From a virus, in IMG/VR virus record IMGVR_UViG_3300047994_000586, positions 1 to 30,669 of that record: a stretch of DNA of 30,669 nt, one strand, 5' to 3'. Positions 14,115 through 22,088 of the stretch are shown here, one piece after another. The first letter of the stretch is position 1. Each line of letters begins with the position of its first letter. The notes beneath the pieces are model-generated. The model was not told the origin of the DNA, searched no databases, and saw only the letters and a list, made by a program, of their open reading frames with translations. The translations under genes were made by a program, and so were the position numbers.

Positions 14115-15209
14115 CTATTTGATAGGTCTTAATATCCTGTTCCAGCGTACTTTGTGGAACACATTCTGTGATGAATCCAGACTGAGCCAGGTGATCATTG
14201 CCTTGCCGATGATATGATCCTCGGGAACATAGCCCCAGAAGCGGGAGTCGAGCGAATTGTGGCGGTTATCGCCCATCATCCAGTAGTAATTCATTTTAAA
14301 GGTATAGCTATCCGCTTTTTTTCCGTTGATCAAAATGTCTTTGCCCTGTACGTCAACCTTGTTATGCTCGTATACTTCAATAGCGCGTCGGTATAATGCA
14401 AGGGTCGAATCGTTCAGTGTTACGGACGTTCCCTTTTTTGGCAGCACCAGCGGACCGAAATTATCGAGGTTCCATTTAAAGCGGGCATCGTGCGGGAAGA
14501 TCTGCGGATCTACCTGCCCGGCTGACTGGAATATCGGTGTAACACTTTTTATGTTCGAGTAGGCTTTCAGCGCAGCTACACCGTCGGTAGGGATCAGCAT
14601 TACAAATGTTTTATCGTCGTTTTGCTGCATCAGGGTAATCTTCAGGTCTTCCAGTACCTGCGGGTTGATGTTTCGCCCGTCGGTCACTACGGTATAATCC
14701 GTCTGGGCATGCGGCGCATTGGGTGCGGGCTTTCCGTTGATGTATACCTGGGTATTAACAATGGAGAGCCGATCGCCGGGTTCAGCCTGGCAGCGTTTGA
14801 TCAGGGTGGTGCGCTGGTCTACCGGGATGCCGGCATCTGCTTCTTCGGGTTTGTTAAATACCACGATATCACCTTTTTTAGGATCGCTAAATCCAGGTAA
14901 GCGAAAAAACGGTAACTGGATGGAGCTGATGTACGTTTTGATGCCGTACATCACCGGCTCGGTAAACGGGATAGATAAAGGCGTTATCGGCATCCTTGCG
15001 CCGTAGCTGAACTTACTCACAAATAGGTAGTCGCCGGTTAGCTCGGTGCCCTCCATTGAACCCGATGGAATGGCATAGGCTGAAAATAATAAGCCCCGGA
15101 TAACAGTTGCCGCAATAATGGCGAACACCAAAGCATCAACCCACTCGCGGGTTTTCGATTTTTTGGGTTGGTTAGCGGCTTTTTTGCTGTTAAATATTTT
15201 CCAGTTCAT
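14115..15209 (-). CDS. lepB: signal peptidase I
   Basis: 364-residue type I signal peptidase that removes signal peptides from exported proteins at the outer face of the inner membrane. One N-terminal span (about 23-45) leads to the nucleophile Ser51 in IPSGSMEGTEL. The general base Lys138 lies in TLIKRCQAEPGD, and the third signature GDNRHNSLDSRFWGYVP is near 318-334. Domain layout and length, including the long insert at about 165-290, match Bacteroidetes LepB. All catalytic residues are present, so it should be active. It follows a TPR lipoprotein gene by 67 bases and probably shares its promoter at 15925. A complete lepB between tape measure and head protease genes is odd: host DNA caught between phage blocks, or cargo. 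Confidence 0.93.
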   Translation of the reverse strand: MNWKIFNSKKAANQPKKSKTREWVDALVFAIIAATVIRGLLFSAYAIPSGSMEGTELTGDYLFVSKFSYGARMPITPLSIPFTEPVMYGIKTYISSIQLPFFRLPGFSDPKKGDIVVFNKPEEADAGIPVDQRTTLIKRCQAEPGDRLSIVNTQVYINGKPAPNAPHAQTDYTVVTDGRNINPQVLEDLKITLMQQNDDKTFVMLIPTDGVAALKAYSNIKSVTPIFQSAGQVDPQIFPHDARFKWNLDNFGPLVLPKKGTSVTLNDSTLALYRRAIEVYEHNKVDVQGKDILINGKKADSYTFKMNYYWMMGDNRHNSLDSRFWGYVPEDHIIGKAMITWLSLDSSQNVFHKVRWNRILRPIK

Positions 15210-15276
15210 GATAAACGCAGTTTATCTATAAGACTTTCAGGAAAACGATATGTTACAGCGAAAATAAAATTTTGGA

Positions 15277-15906
15277 TCAGTTGGTTGTCTTTTCCTTGCC
15301 GCCATTTAAAATGTCTTCGCGGGTGGTGTTCATCATACGTTCGTAGGCCTGTTTATAAACCGGGTTCGATTCGGCCGCATACAGGTGCTCTAAAATGGCG
15401 CGGGCCATTTTGGGCTGCCGCAGCAGGATGAGCGACATGGCTTTGTTACTCTCCAATGCGTTATGTTCCTTGCTTTTGGCAGACATGGTATCGAGCACAT
15501 GGGTGTAGGTTTGGAGCGCGCTCTTGTAAAAGTTGCGTGCCGTTACGGTGTCGCCCATTTTTTCGGAAGTGATACCCGCGCTGATCCTGATATCGGCGTT
15601 GGCGGGCCTTAGCTCCATCATTTGTTTTGCAGTGAGCAGCGCATCTCCGTATTGTTTGAGCCTGTTCTGCAACAGGAACTTGTTGTAATATGCTTCGAAA
15701 TAGTTGTTATCCAGCTTAATGGCCTGGTTCAATATGTTGATGGCGTTCTCCAACGCGGCCGTGTCGGGTTTGTTTCCGGAGAGCGACAACGAGCCAAGGG
15801 CAGCATCGTTTAATTTCCGGGCCTCGGGGTTTATTCCCTGCGGGAGATGCGAGCAGCCGGCTAAAAAGGCACAAAACAAAAGGGCGATGAGGGCGGTACG
15901 TTTCAT
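15277..15906 (-). CDS. TPR-containing lipoprotein
   Basis: 209 residues. Signal peptide with lipobox LAGC (acylated Cys18), so it should be a membrane-anchored lipoprotein. Helical TPR-like repeats cover about 50-190: INILNQAIKLDNNYFEAYYN, YGDALLTAKQMMELRPANAD, then MGDTVTARNFYKSALQTY, and a last pair ending AYERMM. Such repeats bind protein partners; the partner is unknown. It is the first gene of a two-gene unit with lepB, with a close-to-consensus Bacteroidetes promoter upstream. Nothing in it looks phage-derived. Confidence 0.82.
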   Translation of the reverse strand: MKRTALIALLFCAFLAGCSHLPQGINPEARKLNDAALGSLSLSGNKPDTAALENAINILNQAIKLDNNYFEAYYNKFLLQNRLKQYGDALLTAKQMMELRPANADIRISAGITSEKMGDTVTARNFYKSALQTYTHVLDTMSAKSKEHNALESNKAMSLILLRQPKMARAILEHLYAAESNPVYKQAYERMMNTTREDILNGGKEKTTN

Positions 15907-15924
15907 TGATCGGGTTTAACGCTG

Positions 15925-15955
15925 CTAAGTTAGGTAACCGGCCGGGTAAAACAAA
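15925..15955 (-). promoter_or_regulatory. sigma-A promoter of the TPR lipoprotein-lepB unit
   Basis: On the minus strand TTTG (15955-15952), exactly 19 bases, then TAACTTAG (15932-15925): one mismatch to TTTG-N19-TAnnTTTG. It lies 19 bases upstream of the lipoprotein ATG. It indicates transcription independent of the phage operon. Confidence 0.55.
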
Positions 15956-15962
15956 CCCTACC

Positions 15963-16193
15963 TTATTCATCAAAGCTATTGAGCGCGCGCCAGATGGTCC
16001 GCTCGTTTTTTTTAAATTTTATTTCGGCCTCCAGTACGGCCTGCCTGCGGTTGATGCCGCGCGTTTTTACCTGTGCGGTGATCCAGAGATAAATTTCGCG
16101 GTATACAAATACCTTGGTGGTGATAAACCCGGCCTTGTACATCGACGAGAATGTTCCTTCGTCGAATAAAGTGTTAGCTGTTTTGATGTTCAT
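15963..16193 (-). CDS. small protein, possibly helix-turn-helix, last gene of the tail block
   Basis: 76 residues, soluble and basic. The C-terminal half (INRRQAVLEAEIKFKKNERT followed by IWRALNSF) looks like a helix-turn-helix recognition segment (xERTIxRAL), so DNA binding is possible. The N-terminus (TANTLFDEGTFSSMYKAGFI) is unfamiliar. It lies 71 bases after the tape measure gene on the same strand and before the promoter of the lipoprotein-lepB unit. It could be a phage regulator or an unrelated small gene; no function is assigned. Confidence 0.55.
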   Translation of the reverse strand: MNIKTANTLFDEGTFSSMYKAGFITTKVFVYREIYLWITAQVKTRGINRRQAVLEAEIKFKKNERTIWRALNSFDE

Positions 16194-16264
16194 TGATATA
16201 GCTCGTAATGATGCGTGTTTATTGCTGAAGTAACTGATTTGCGGAAATACGGTAACCCTGGAGC

Positions 16265-18898
16265 CTATAAATTAACCCGGTTAATGGTTTGGGCCAGGAT
16301 GTTCTGCTGGTTGTTCACGTCTTTCACGTCGACATACACCGGGGGGAAATTATTGATCATCTGGTAGGCAATGGAGTTGGCCAGGTTCTTCTGGTCGGCA
16401 ACCGGAGCGTTGTAAAAGCGGTTGGCATCGCCGCCATCGGTAAAGATACCGCCTACGGCATAGCCGCGCCCGGGATTGGTGATTGAAAAATCGCGACCGC
16501 CAAAACCCACGTTAATGGCGCTTACCAGGTTACGTGCCCAAGGCACCTGCATCGCTTCGGACACCACGATGCCCTCGCCCGAGCGGAGGAAGGCGTTGGT
16601 ATTATCGGTACGACTGTAGCCCGGTAAAACACCACCGCGCCCGTCGGAGGCATAGTGTAGGCCGCCTTTTGCGTAGGCAGGTGGCTTTTGTGAAGCGATC
16701 TTGGCTACCTGTATGGCTGTTTCGGCAATGGTGACGCCAATTTCCAGCGGTGCCAACACACCGCTCTGGGACGAAACTTTGGTGATCGCCAATGCGCCGT
16801 TGATCAATGCCTGGGCAATGGATATTTCCTGTTCCTCCTTAAATGCCTTCACCTTTATGGCACCTTCTTCGCGGCGGTATTTTTGCTCTATCGCCAGCCT
16901 TTGTGCCGAAGTGAGCCCTTTATTGCTCAGCTCCGCGGTTTTATCCTTTTCAAGTCCGGCAATTTTGGCTTCGCTCTCCTGTTTTATGCTGGACGAAAGC
17001 AAGGCGAGCGACTGATCAAAAATCTGCTTCGCGTCCTTTTTGGCTTCTTCCTTAAATTTCGTTCGCTTCTCAGCTGCATCTTTTTGCTTCTTTTCCTCGT
17101 AGTCCTTGTTCAGCTGCAGCAGATCGGCGTTCAGCTTTTGGGTGATTGATACTATTGCAGCTGCATTGTTATTTGCCTGGCTAATTTCAAATGCGGCCTT
17201 ATCGGTAGTTAATTTTTTCTCTGCTTCCAGCTTTTTCTCCGGATCGTTTTCATTATCAACCGCTTTGGTGTCGTTATTGATCACCTCGTCCTGCTTTATT
17301 TTATTGATGGCTTCGGCGGTTTGCTGCTCCATAATGATCCGTTTTTGGTTATTTACGGTTTGCAGCTGCATTTGCAGGTTCAGCTGCTGTTGCAGTTCAG
17401 TGGTATCGGCTTTAGGGTCGGTCTTTTTGGCGGCCAGGATATCTTCACTCAGCTTTTTAACTTTGTCCACACTGTCTTTTAGCGCCTTATCCAGCTCTGC
17501 CTGCTGGTTGTTCAGTTGAAGCTGCAGTTCGGCAATTTGTTTTTCTTTGCCCTCCTTCATGGCCTTTACCTGCAATTCGGCCAGCTCTTTTTGTGCTTCG
17601 GCAACCTGCCCGGCGGAGTCGAGCTGCTCGTCATTTAACTTTTTGGTGCTTTCCACCAGATCGGTATGCGCCGCTTTTTGCCTGCGGAAACTCTTAATTA
17701 TTACTTCGCCATTTTTATTGATGGCTTTCGCATTTGCTTTAGCTTGTTTCTCGCCCTCGTCAAAAGCAGTGATCATTTCGCCGGTAGTTTGCACCACTAT
17801 TTCCTTAGCGTGGTCGTATGCTTTCGCCAGTTTGCCGGTAGCGTCGGTAACACCCGTTACGGCCTGCAATGCACCGTTGGCTACTTTTTTAAAGTCGAGG
17901 TGGATAATGCCATCCAGTATCACGCTAAAGGCTTTAAAGCGGTTAACGATATTTTCCATAATCATTTTGCCGAGTGTCTTCAGGCTTTCTACCGGGTGCG
18001 TAACTGCATCGATGATGGCTGTTTTTAAGGTGTTGACAAAATCCTTTACTTTATTTACCACCACACCGATGGCCGAGATGGCACCCGAGAGGATTGCGCT
18101 ACCTTCGGATGATTTAAGAAAGTTGTCGAACAAGTCCTGCAAGATTTCGAGCAGAAAGCCGAGCCCATCGGATTTTATGGCCGTCCCGATACCTTTGATG
18201 CCGCCCTGCACTATATCCAGCCCTTTTTTCATGCTGTTGAAACCATCGGCGGCGTCCTTCAGGCTCGGCCCGAAGATGCCGGAGACATTCTCGATCGACT
18301 TGAACGACTTTTTCATTTCGTCCATCGTTTTCTTGTGACCGTCGAAAGCTTTTTTATTGGTCGCGATGGTTCCCTGCTGCGACTTCAGCGCTCCGCTGGC
18401 TCCGCTTACCGCGCCTTTAAGCTGTTTGGCTTTGGTGGCGCTTTTAGCCAGGCTGCCACCCAGTGCATCGGCTGCCTTTTTACTGTCGCCGGTTGATTTT
18501 TTGTTTTTGGCGGTCGCCTTGTCCAGGTTGCTCACCTGTTTACTCAGTTCCTTGGTTTTTGCAGTGGCATCACTGGTGGCTTTTGCCGCTTTTTGCTGTT
18601 GTGTTGCCAGTGCGGCAAGTGCCGTGCCGGCTGTTTTGGCAGAACTGCCCAGTGTTTTCAGTGCCGAACTGCCGGAACTGAGCTGGGTGCTGAGCGCCTT
18701 TATTTTTTTCTGTAGTTCTTCTACCTTATCTGCCGTGTCGGAAAAATCGGCTGAGTTTTGCTTGCCCGAGTTTTTTAGCTGTTCCTGTTTAGCCAAAAGT
18801 TCGTCGATGGATTTATTGAGGCTGTTGATGTTTTCGGTGATGTTGCCCGCCTCCAGCTCAACGGCGATGGTTATTTTTTTGCTGATATCGTCTGCCAT
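16265..18898 (-). CDS. phage tail tape measure protein
   Basis: 877 residues. Sets tail length and is ejected with the DNA. Long Lys/Ala/Gln-rich coiled coils cover about 10-200 and 400-690 (KDAKQIFDQSLALLSSSIKQ is typical). A hydrophobic/amphipathic centre at about 200-350 (AILSGAISAIGVVVNKVKDF) is followed by a Gly-rich C-terminus with the tape-measure end motif (YSRTDNTNAFLRSGEGIVVSEA). By the usual 1.5 Å per residue the tail would be about 130 nm, so a siphovirus or myovirus. No sheath gene is visible, which favours a siphovirus. Unlike lambda, no chaperone pair lies immediately upstream. Confidence 0.9.
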   Translation of the reverse strand: MADDISKKITIAVELEAGNITENINSLNKSIDELLAKQEQLKNSGKQNSADFSDTADKVEELQKKIKALSTQLSSGSSALKTLGSSAKTAGTALAALATQQQKAAKATSDATAKTKELSKQVSNLDKATAKNKKSTGDSKKAADALGGSLAKSATKAKQLKGAVSGASGALKSQQGTIATNKKAFDGHKKTMDEMKKSFKSIENVSGIFGPSLKDAADGFNSMKKGLDIVQGGIKGIGTAIKSDGLGFLLEILQDLFDNFLKSSEGSAILSGAISAIGVVVNKVKDFVNTLKTAIIDAVTHPVESLKTLGKMIMENIVNRFKAFSVILDGIIHLDFKKVANGALQAVTGVTDATGKLAKAYDHAKEIVVQTTGEMITAFDEGEKQAKANAKAINKNGEVIIKSFRRQKAAHTDLVESTKKLNDEQLDSAGQVAEAQKELAELQVKAMKEGKEKQIAELQLQLNNQQAELDKALKDSVDKVKKLSEDILAAKKTDPKADTTELQQQLNLQMQLQTVNNQKRIIMEQQTAEAINKIKQDEVINNDTKAVDNENDPEKKLEAEKKLTTDKAAFEISQANNNAAAIVSITQKLNADLLQLNKDYEEKKQKDAAEKRTKFKEEAKKDAKQIFDQSLALLSSSIKQESEAKIAGLEKDKTAELSNKGLTSAQRLAIEQKYRREEGAIKVKAFKEEQEISIAQALINGALAITKVSSQSGVLAPLEIGVTIAETAIQVAKIASQKPPAYAKGGLHYASDGRGGVLPGYSRTDNTNAFLRSGEGIVVSEAMQVPWARNLVSAINVGFGGRDFSITNPGRGYAVGGIFTDGGDANRFYNAPVADQKNLANSIAYQMINNFPPVYVDVKDVNNQQNILAQTINRVNL

Positions 18899-18976
18899 AT
18901 GTATTGTTATTTTATTTTATGTTTAATATGTTATTTGGCATAGTCCGGTGTTTTTTTATCCGGGTTGATGCCACGG

Positions 18977-21058
18977 TTAGCCCAGTTTGATCAGTTCAAC
19001 CTTGGTGGGCTGTCCCTTGCGCCAGGCGTCAATTTTATTGATGTAGTAGTAGGCGCTGTCCTGCTCCAGGTAAACGGGGATCAGCAGGTTAAGCTCCAGG
19101 ATGTCGCGGGGGGTGAGCATGATGTACCTGACAACCTTTTTTGTTTGCTGCAAAACCTTTTCGAGTGCGGGATAATATTTTTTGCGCAGGTCGTCAAACA
19201 TCAGGCTGTAGGTGCCGCCGGGTTTATAAAAGTAAGGCGTGCTGATGAAGTCGTTCACGTAGCGGTTGCTGGTGCCATCGGTAAACGTTACGGTTTTGCC
19301 GATGTTCATGAGGTTAAGCTTCTGGTCGATCAGGATCCTCGGGTTTACGCCGATGCTAAAATCCATGCTGCTGCTCGTATTGTCGATCATGGTGATCTGC
19401 GCGATACTGCCGCCATAATAGGGGCGGTTAAAACTTGGCCCGAAAGGACTTTCGAATAGCGTGGCATTAGCGGGCAGTGTTTGGTCGGCTACCTGGATCT
19501 GCGACCAGCCGTATTGCAGCGGCAACAGGTTGGGGTCGGTTTTGTACTGCATGTAATTGAGCTGCGCATAGTTGCCGAGCTGAAAGGATACCTGTTTGCC
19601 CTGGTTAAGGCATTTGCTGCTCCAGTTTTTTGCAACCGGTATATTGTTCACAATATCGTTAAGCGAGTTAAAGGAGACCGTTTTGCTGGTATTGTCTGTC
19701 TGGCAGATGATGCCGAAGCGCTGCAGGGTATCTTTCAAAAGGTCCTTCTGCGAAATATCCGGGAAGATCCGCTCGCACTGCACCGTTTGGCCGAACTGTA
19801 CAACCTGGTTCTGGCTCTTTATGGCAATGGTTACACCCGGTAAAATATTAGCGGTATGCGGTGTATAGCCGGTCCAGTTATACGCTACGTAGATGCTGCC
19901 GCCCTTTGGTAATGTTGTTTGGCAGGATAGCACCGTGTTATAAATAACCTGGGTTCCTAAAATATCGCTGCCGCTGCCACTGTTCCTGATCCATCCATGC
20001 GGGTCGGAACCGGGCGGGTTTCCCGGTTTTTGTTCGCCGTAGGAATCAAATGAAAAAGGAAAATCCGTAAGCGCCGTATCGGGTGTGCCCGGATAGTTAG
20101 GATCGCGGTAGTAAATATAGGCCGTTAACTTACTTGAATTAGGGTGAGGCGTAACGCGGCCGAATAGGTTGACCTGCGGAAAAGTTACCGTGATAGTTAC
20201 GGGATTTTGGTCGATGGATTTAAATACCGTATTGCCTTCGGTGAGCTGATGGCTGTTGTCGGCCAGTACGTTATCCCACCTGATCACTCCTGATGTGTTA
20301 TTGGTAACCACCCCGGTGAGGTTTTTGGCACTGAGCCCGCGGTCGTCTATTTGGTTCTGATAGTCGGATCCGTGCTCAAAGCTTCCATTGGAAAACTGCG
20401 CGATCATCAACGGATACATAGGATCATTGAGGAGCGAACCAACAGCCGTATAACCCGATGCCTGCAATAAAAGGTCGATAGCGGTTTTGATAAAAAAGCC
20501 GGGTCTCTGGTATTGAACATTAATCGGTGTCTCAAAAAAAGTAGCATCTATCGCCCCGTAATCCACTACGGGATAGAGCCATCCGTCGGTTTTGGTTTGG
20601 GTGAGGGCTACGTTATCGAGGTTCCAGGTATGGTCATAGGGTTTCCATACCAGGTTTTGTCCGTAGTTGCTCCAGATGCTGGTACTGTCGCCCATGTCGT
20701 ACAGTTTCCCGTCTATCGCATCAAAAAAATCCACGTTTCCGGATAGTACGGTAATGCTGGCCGTGTCCTGTTCAATGCCGTTTAACTCGGCTATGCCGTA
20801 GGGTACAATCTCCAAACCATCCTGCACAATTTTAGCTTCGTATTTCTGATAGGGCAGGTTGGTGCAGGTTGCCACATCGTCCGGGAAGCCCAGTACCTGC
20901 CGGTTTCGCTGGGTAAGCGGCAGCTTAAACTGGTTACTGGTATTGCCCTGCTGATTTTGCACCTCGGCGAGGTTGTTGATCTGGAAGGTAAGGGCAATAG
21001 GGCTATCGTCGCTTAAATCTACCAGGTGGTCGTTGATATACAATTGAATTTGGTTCAT
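18977..21058 (-). CDS. large tail-tip or baseplate protein
   Basis: 693 residues, beta-rich, with no enzymatic motif seen. The N-terminus (MNQIQLYINDHLVDLSDDSP, then NTSNQFKLPLTQRNRQVLGF) resembles the distal-tail/hub proteins of Bacteroidetes prophages. The middle has many aromatic strand patterns and NNTS-type loops. The C-terminus (YYYINKIDAWRKGQPTKVEL) looks like a compact barrel end. It lies just upstream of the tape measure in transcription order and downstream of the SprB-repeat protein, so a tail-tip or hub role is inferred. Translation begins 3 bases inside the region left free by the antisense lipoprotein insertion. Confidence 0.65.
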   Translation of the reverse strand: MNQIQLYINDHLVDLSDDSPIALTFQINNLAEVQNQQGNTSNQFKLPLTQRNRQVLGFPDDVATCTNLPYQKYEAKIVQDGLEIVPYGIAELNGIEQDTASITVLSGNVDFFDAIDGKLYDMGDSTSIWSNYGQNLVWKPYDHTWNLDNVALTQTKTDGWLYPVVDYGAIDATFFETPINVQYQRPGFFIKTAIDLLLQASGYTAVGSLLNDPMYPLMIAQFSNGSFEHGSDYQNQIDDRGLSAKNLTGVVTNNTSGVIRWDNVLADNSHQLTEGNTVFKSIDQNPVTITVTFPQVNLFGRVTPHPNSSKLTAYIYYRDPNYPGTPDTALTDFPFSFDSYGEQKPGNPPGSDPHGWIRNSGSGSDILGTQVIYNTVLSCQTTLPKGGSIYVAYNWTGYTPHTANILPGVTIAIKSQNQVVQFGQTVQCERIFPDISQKDLLKDTLQRFGIICQTDNTSKTVSFNSLNDIVNNIPVAKNWSSKCLNQGKQVSFQLGNYAQLNYMQYKTDPNLLPLQYGWSQIQVADQTLPANATLFESPFGPSFNRPYYGGSIAQITMIDNTSSSMDFSIGVNPRILIDQKLNLMNIGKTVTFTDGTSNRYVNDFISTPYFYKPGGTYSLMFDDLRKKYYPALEKVLQQTKKVVRYIMLTPRDILELNLLIPVYLEQDSAYYYINKIDAWRKGQPTKVELIKLG

Positions 21059-21175
21059 ATTTTTAATTCAGAAATTCCGGCGGTAAAAAAACGAACTCCG
21101 GAGTTGGAGGTGAAAGGATTAAATTGATTTAAAATATTTATCTTGAACAGGTTGTGTAAACGAAACCTAAGCTTA

Positions 21176-22075
21176 ATGAAAACGCATTTTTTAATATCGG
21201 TACTTTGTTTTTTAATGTTAGCCGCATGTGAAAAATCCAACAAAGCGCCTGATGCCATAACCAGTATAGAGGTTGCCACACGGGGCTGTGGAGAACTTTG
21301 CCAGTATAATGCCATCCTTATAAAAAAGAATCTCAGCTACCAATATTTTGCAGGCTGGACACCAGCGTTTAGCAATCAATTCAAACCGGGATACTATGTA
21401 AGCCATGTGAGCCAGCCCTTTTGGGATTCCATTACCGGAGTTCTTCGGCAAATTGATTTAAGTCATTTAAAACTTAAAAATGACAATGTAAACGGTGACG
21501 ATCATTTAGAGATCATCATTCACTATGATAGCAAGGTAAAACATCTAACAGGTTCTTTTTCCACGCTGCCATCCAAACTAATCGACATCTTTGGTTTGAT
21601 AGATGCGAGCTACCGCACTTTAAATTTGAAACCGGCTGGCCAACGTTTAAAGTTTGAAATTCCAACTCAGCAATTTGAACGTTTTAACGTAAGTGAATCT
21701 ATCTCAATATCAAAAGAACGAGGTGTATTTTTGGGTGAAAATCAAATACATGCACCTTTAATCGCGGGTAGAATTGTATTGCATAGTTTTTACGAAAAAA
21801 ACTATTATTTAAATGATTCCGGCAAAGTTCAGATCGGCCCACCTGGCATGCATGACGTGTATCTCCTCAAACCTGCATCTGTACCGGATAGTATCGCCAA
21901 AGCAAACTTTAAAAAATGGATGCTGAGAGATGATAAAGAAGATACCTTCATTCGATACAACTATTATGCGCCTAACGTGTTTTTTTGGTTATCAGGTGGG
22001 ACATATGACGCAATTGCCTTTAAAAACTACGGAAAGATTTATAAATCTATCCGTAAGCATTTAGCACACCAGTAA
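21176..22075 (+). CDS. lipoprotein with DUF6438-like domain, antisense cargo
   Basis: 299 residues from ATG 21176. The frame is open from a TTG at 21143, but that TTG lies in a promoter-like TATCTTG and the ATG gives a perfect lipoprotein signal (MKTHFLISVLCFLMLAACEK, acylated Cys18). The segment ITSIEVATRGCGELCQYNAI with Cys38 and Cys42 matches the 'i...tg.CG.CP.y' start of DUF6438 domains as I recall them. The remainder is mixed alpha/beta and unknown. It runs opposite to the phage genes and ends 13 bases from the convergent stop of the 705-residue tail gene. Surface exposure and a role such as superinfection exclusion are inferred only from the context. Confidence 0.75.
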   Translation: MKTHFLISVLCFLMLAACEKSNKAPDAITSIEVATRGCGELCQYNAILIKKNLSYQYFAGWTPAFSNQFKPGYYVSHVSQPFWDSITGVLRQIDLSHLKLKNDNVNGDDHLEIIIHYDSKVKHLTGSFSTLPSKLIDIFGLIDASYRTLNLKPAGQRLKFEIPTQQFERFNVSESISISKERGVFLGENQIHAPLIAGRIVLHSFYEKNYYLNDSGKVQIGPPGMHDVYLLKPASVPDSIAKANFKKWMLRDDKEDTFIRYNYYAPNVFFWLSGGTYDAIAFKNYGKIYKSIRKHLAHQ

Positions 22076-22088
22076 CCATCGTTAACTA

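Noticed and set aside
17547-18338. 263-codon plus-strand frame inside the tape measure gene
   Set aside because: Antisense shadow of a strongly biased coiled-coil gene; Ser/Phe/Leu-rich with no known motif.
21143-21175. TTG start of the DUF6438-like lipoprotein
   Set aside because: It would bury the lipoprotein signal peptide behind 11 basic residues; the ATG at 21176 gives a standard signal.
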